8,696 nucleotides of DNA from JACZWL01 sp046756445. Its GTDB lineage: Bacteria; Pseudomonadota; Gammaproteobacteria; Steroidobacterales; Woeseiaceae. Shown here one piece after another: positions 5,999-8,696 of this stretch. The notes below the pieces were generated by a model. The model worked only from the letters and a program-made list of their open reading frames with translations, made no database searches and was not told where the DNA came from. Every line of letters begins with the position of its first letter. Within the stretch, counting starts at the first letter, position 1. The position numbers were made by a program, and so were the translations under genes. The stretch is from the NCBI GenBank assembly GCA_046756445.1, contig JBHHWI010000119.1, forward strand, positions 1 to 8,696. Direction: 5' to 3'.

Positions 5999-7294
5999 AT
6001 GCCCAAAACAACCATAGCGATCTGCATGCTCCTGCTGCCGTTCACTGGCGCTGCCGAGCTGAGTGTCGAGGAACGGGCAATGATCGAATGGATCGACGAG
6101 CACGCCGAGGATGCCGTCGATCTTCTCGAGGAACTCGTCAATATCGGCAGCGGTACGATGAATCAGGAGGGAGTACGTGACGTCGGTCGGGTGCTGCGGC
6201 GCGAGCTCGATGAGCTGGGCATGGAGACTGAATGGATCGAGCTCCCTGCCGAAGTACAGCGCGGCGGTCACCTGGTCGGCAGGCTGGAGGGCACGCGCGG
6301 CAGAAAGATATTGTTGATCGGCCACCTCGACACTGTCTTTGAAGCATCGGACGAGTTTCAGGCGTTCTCGCGCGACGGCGATGTCGCCACCGGTCCCGGC
6401 ATAGACGACATGAAGTCCGGTGACGTTATCATCGTCTATGCGCTGAGAGCCTTGCGTGAGGTCGGTGCTTTGGCCGGCGCACGGCTCGTCGTATTCTATA
6501 CAGGGGACGAAGAAAAACCGGGCAGGCCCCTGTCGATCGCGCGCAAGGACCTGGTCGAGGCGGGCCGGTGGGCCGACGTCGCACTCGGATTCGAGTCGGC
6601 CGTGCACTACGATGATACCGACTGGGCGACGATTGCCCGGCGCAGCTCGAGCGGCTGGCGGCTCGAGGTCACGGGCCGGCAGGCACACTCGTCGCGCGTG
6701 TTTAGCGAAGACGTCGGCGCCGGTGCCATCAACGAGGCGGCACGGATCCTGTCGGCTTTCTACGATGAGGTGCGCGGCGAGGACCATCTTACATTCAACG
6801 CCGGAACCATTCAGGGCGGCACTGATGTCGAATACGACTTCGAACAGAACAGGGGCCGTACGTTCGGAAAGACCAATGTGGTGCCGCGAAAAACAATCGT
6901 TCACGGCGGCATACGGGCAATTTCGCTGGAGCAGCTCGAGCGTGCCAGGGAAAAAATGCGGGCCATCGTCGCGCAGCACCTGCCGCATACCGAAGCGTCG
7001 ATATCATTTACCGAAGGTTATCCGCCAATGTCTCCGACCGAGGGCAACAGGCGCCTGCAGGAGAAACTATCCAGGATCAATGAAGAACTGGGGCGCGGCG
7101 CGATGCCGGCGCTCGATCCCTCACGGCGCGGTGCGGCTGACATCTCGTTCGTTGCTCCCTACACGGATGCGCTGGCCGGGCTCGGCGCACTCGGTGAAGG
7201 CGGCCACACGCCGAACGAGAGCCTCGAACTCGACTCGATGCCGCTGGCAATCAAGCGGGCCGCAATCCTGATTTTCCGATTAAGCCGCGAATAG
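5999..7294 (+). CDS. Exported M20 metallopeptidase, glutamate carboxypeptidase-like
   Basis: A 431-residue di-zinc M20 peptidase related to Pseudomonas carboxypeptidase G2, which removes C-terminal glutamate from folates and peptides. Residues 1-19 form a clear signal peptide (MPKTTIAICMLLLPFTGAA), so it works in the periplasm or outside. Catalytic-domain motifs: H109 and D111 in GHLDTVF; bridging D137 in GPGIDDMKSG; E171 (general base) and E172 in TGDEEKP; E199 in GFES; H403 in GGHTPNES. The dimerisation-domain histidine is H230 in RQAHSS. The residue before the bridging Asp is Asp (DDMK) where Ala is usual (ADMK). Length fits the family. It starts 11 bp after the symporter with only a weak AGAGA ribosome site, so coupling to upstream translation is likely. 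Its product could be the symporter's substrate. The precise peptide or conjugate cleaved cannot be read from sequence. Confidence 0.9.
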   Translation: MPKTTIAICMLLLPFTGAAELSVEERAMIEWIDEHAEDAVDLLEELVNIGSGTMNQEGVRDVGRVLRRELDELGMETEWIELPAEVQRGGHLVGRLEGTRGRKILLIGHLDTVFEASDEFQAFSRDGDVATGPGIDDMKSGDVIIVYALRALREVGALAGARLVVFYTGDEEKPGRPLSIARKDLVEAGRWADVALGFESAVHYDDTDWATIARRSSSGWRLEVTGRQAHSSRVFSEDVGAGAINEAARILSAFYDEVRGEDHLTFNAGTIQGGTDVEYDFEQNRGRTFGKTNVVPRKTIVHGGIRAISLEQLERAREKMRAIVAQHLPHTEASISFTEGYPPMSPTEGNRRLQEKLSRINEELGRGAMPALDPSRRGAADISFVAPYTDALAGLGALGEGGHTPNESLELDSMPLAIKRAAILIFRLSRE

Positions 7295-7302
7295 TCACTC
7301 AT

Positions 7303-8181
7303 ATGAGCCAGGATCACGGTTCATCCGGCGGAAACATCAGGCGGGTGCAGTTCGCCCTGGCATTAACCGCCGCTTTCATGGTGGTCGAAGTCATCGGCGG
7401 CATCCTGTCCGGATCCCTGGCCTTGCTGGCCGACGCGGGGCATATGCTGACCGATACCATGGCACTGGCGCTCGCTGCCGTCGCGTTTCGCGTAAGCCTG
7501 AGGCCGGCAGACGCAAAAAGGAGTTACGGCTACCATAGATTTCAGATCCTGGCCGCGTTCGTAAACGGCCTGAGCCTGCTGGTCATCGTCGGCTGGATCC
7601 TGATCGAGGCCATAAGGCGCATGATGTCTCCCCCGGAAGTGATGGGGACTACGATGTTTGTCGTGGCCACGGCCGGCCTGGTGGTCAACATTACGGCATT
7701 TCTCGTGCTGCACGGAGGCGACCGCGACAACCTCAATATCCGCGGCGCGGCATTGCACGTGGCCGGCGATGTTCTGGGATCGCTCGCGGCGATCATCGCG
7801 GCCGTGGTGATTATCTACACGGCCTGGATGCCGATCGACCCGATCCTCTCCGTTGCGGTGGCATTCCTGATCCTGCGGAGCGCCTGGCATCTCGTCAAAC
7901 GCAGCGCGCACATCCTGCTGGAAGGCACGCCGGAATGGCTCGACCAGAGAAGGATGCAAAGCCGGATAATCGATCGCATACCGGCGGTGACCGGCATACA
8001 TCATGTGCATGTCTGGGGGCTGACGCCGCAATATCTGATGCTGACCATGCACGTCGTGCTCAGGCACGAGCCTCCGGATTCGACCGCCATCGTGAGACGC
8101 GTGAAGGGAGTCCTGCGCGAAGATTTCGGAATCGATCACTCGACGATCGAGATAGAAACCGACGATTGCGCCGATCACTGA
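7303..8181 (+). CDS. zitB: Cation diffusion facilitator, ZitB-type zinc exporter
   Basis: A 292-residue inner-membrane CDF transporter, proton-coupled and exporting zinc (possibly Cd/Co) from the cytoplasm. It has six membrane segments and a cytoplasmic C-terminal domain. The transport site is of the zinc HD-HD type: H47 and D51 in LLADAGHMLTD, and H152 and D156 in AALHVAGD. The C-terminal domain has HHVHVWGLTP (233-242), the usual metal-sensing and dimer region. GYHRFQILAAFVNG and HILLEGTP are family landmarks. Compared with E. coli ZitB as I remember it, the His-rich N-terminus is reduced to MSQDHGSSGG, and no His-rich tail is present. The start lies 8 bp after the peptidase stop, with no evident Shine-Dalgarno, implying translation coupled to the upstream gene. 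The stop overlaps the end of convergent hpt by 7 bp. The symbol is given by family resemblance. Confidence 0.9.
   Translation: MSQDHGSSGGNIRRVQFALALTAAFMVVEVIGGILSGSLALLADAGHMLTDTMALALAAVAFRVSLRPADAKRSYGYHRFQILAAFVNGLSLLVIVGWILIEAIRRMMSPPEVMGTTMFVVATAGLVVNITAFLVLHGGDRDNLNIRGAALHVAGDVLGSLAAIIAAVVIIYTAWMPIDPILSVAVAFLILRSAWHLVKRSAHILLEGTPEWLDQRRMQSRIIDRIPAVTGIHHVHVWGLTPQYLMLTMHVVLRHEPPDSTAIVRRVKGVLREDFGIDHSTIEIETDDCADH
8175..8181. other. Overlapping stop codons of convergent zinc exporter and hpt
   Basis: The plus-strand TGA at 8179-8181 and the minus-strand TGA (8177-8175) lie in a shared 7-bp segment, so each coding region ends inside the other. No hairpin plus T tract is visible near the junction on either strand, and transcripts of the two units are expected to overlap at their 3' ends. 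Confidence 0.8.
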
Positions 8182-8696
8182 GGATCAATGACGCCTATGT
8201 ACGGTAGCGTTCGATCCTGCTCGGCATAGTCCAGGCCGTAACCGACAACCCATTCGTCGCCGATCGTGAAGCCCAGGTAGTCGATATCCAGATCGACCTC
8301 GGTGCTGTGCTCCTTGTGAAGCAGCACGCAGGTGCGGACCGACGCCGGCCCTCTGGACTTAAGCATATCGATCAGGTACCGAAGCGTCTGCCCGGTATCG
8401 ACGATATCTTCCACGATAAGAACGTGCTTGCCCTCGATGCTGCTGCGCACGTCCATCACCAGCCGCACTGCACCGCTGGGCACGTCGCCGTCCTCGTAGC
8501 TCGATACCGCGATGAACTCGATCGACCTGGGCACGGTCAAACGGCGAGCGAGGTCGGCGAGCAGGATAAACGCCCCTTTCAGAACACCGACCAACACCAC
8601 TTCCTCCCTGTCGGCATAGTCGGCCGAGATTCGGCCAGCCAGCTCATCGACGCGGTGAAGGATTTGCTCTTCGGTAATCAGCTGTTTTGGTGCGTT
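8175..8696 (-). CDS. hpt: Hypoxanthine phosphoribosyltransferase, 5' end outside the window
   Basis: A cytoplasmic purine-salvage enzyme that joins hypoxanthine (or guanine) to PRPP to give IMP (or GMP). 173 residues are visible and no start codon is reached, so only the first few residues should be missing: the frame opens at the window edge with NAPKQLITEEQI, close to the N-terminus of E. coli Hpt. Landmarks are VLVGVLKGAF (PPi-binding loop region), SSYEDGD, the PRPP-binding motif VLIVEDIVDTGQTL, and the base-binding end GDEWVVGYGLDYAEQDRTLPYIG. A frame starting at the internal GTG at 8600 would cut off the first helix and the part before VLVG, so that start is not used. The gene converges on the zinc exporter with a 7-bp overlap of the coding ends, and no terminator is visible between them. 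Confidence 0.93.
   Translation of the reverse strand, partial: NAPKQLITEEQILHRVDELAGRISADYADREEVVLVGVLKGAFILLADLARRLTVPRSIEFIAVSSYEDGDVPSGAVRLVMDVRSSIEGKHVLIVEDIVDTGQTLRYLIDMLKSRGPASVRTCVLLHKEHSTEVDLDIDYLGFTIGDEWVVGYGLDYAEQDRTLPYIGVIDPQ

Noticed and set aside
5915..6988. Long open frame (357 codons) antisense to the M20 peptidase and the end of the symporter
   Set aside because: No domain or motif is recognisable, and it crosses a real gene junction on the other strand. It is explained by codon bias of the peptidase gene.
7363..8178. Open frame of 271 codons antisense to the zinc exporter
   Set aside because: The His- and Asp-rich, low-complexity translation mirrors the membrane-protein codons of the exporter. 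There is no family match.
2991..8181. A dedicated haloalkane-degradation or defence island
   Set aside because: No further dehalogenase-pathway genes, regulators, toxin-antitoxin, nuclease or mobile-element genes are present. The neighbours are transport, peptidase and housekeeping functions.

Overview
The window looks like ordinary chromosomal DNA of a GC-rich gammaproteobacterium, probably aquatic or marine and perhaps uncultured. That placement is an inference from the two-subunit VC_2705-type sodium:solute symporter, the ZitB-type zinc exporter, the Hpt protein and the codon usage. No marker gene fixes the taxon. I see no phage, insertion sequence, CRISPR array, tRNA or rRNA.

Left part, minus strand, read right to left: a LinB-like haloalkane dehalogenase (2991-3869), a roughly 500-bp spacer, a secreted Amidohydro_3-family amidohydrolase with a TTG start (801-2483), and a glyoxalase II-like metallo-beta-lactamase-fold hydrolase (20-811). 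The last two overlap by 11 bp and are probably translationally coupled. The spacer (2484-2990) holds the likely promoter of the amidohydrolase pair. It also holds a strong intrinsic terminator oriented to the plus strand that ends no recognised gene, which makes it the least explained part of the window.

Right part, plus strand: a compact apparent operon of four genes with gaps of only 8-11 bp. They are a DUF4212 symporter small subunit, the large sodium:solute symporter subunit, an exported M20 peptidase of the glutamate carboxypeptidase type, and a cation diffusion facilitator zinc exporter. A simple reading is that the exported peptidase releases a small acid or amino acid that the sodium-coupled transporter takes up. 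The metal exporter may have an accessory metal-homeostasis role. The substrate cannot be read from sequence.

The dehalogenase and the symporter operon diverge from a 90-bp promoter region that carries an imperfect direct repeat and a 7-codon upstream ORF. The operon converges on hpt, a purine-salvage gene cut by the right edge of the window, with a 7-bp overlap of the coding ends and no room for a terminator.

The families are mostly well known. The points that deserve a second look are the orphan terminator and structured spacer, the inverted repeat bounding that spacer, the divergent promoter, the altered tunnel-mouth residues of the dehalogenase, the calcium-loop-like insert in the symporter and the unusual operon partners. 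I do not see convincing evidence of a new defence or mobile system.
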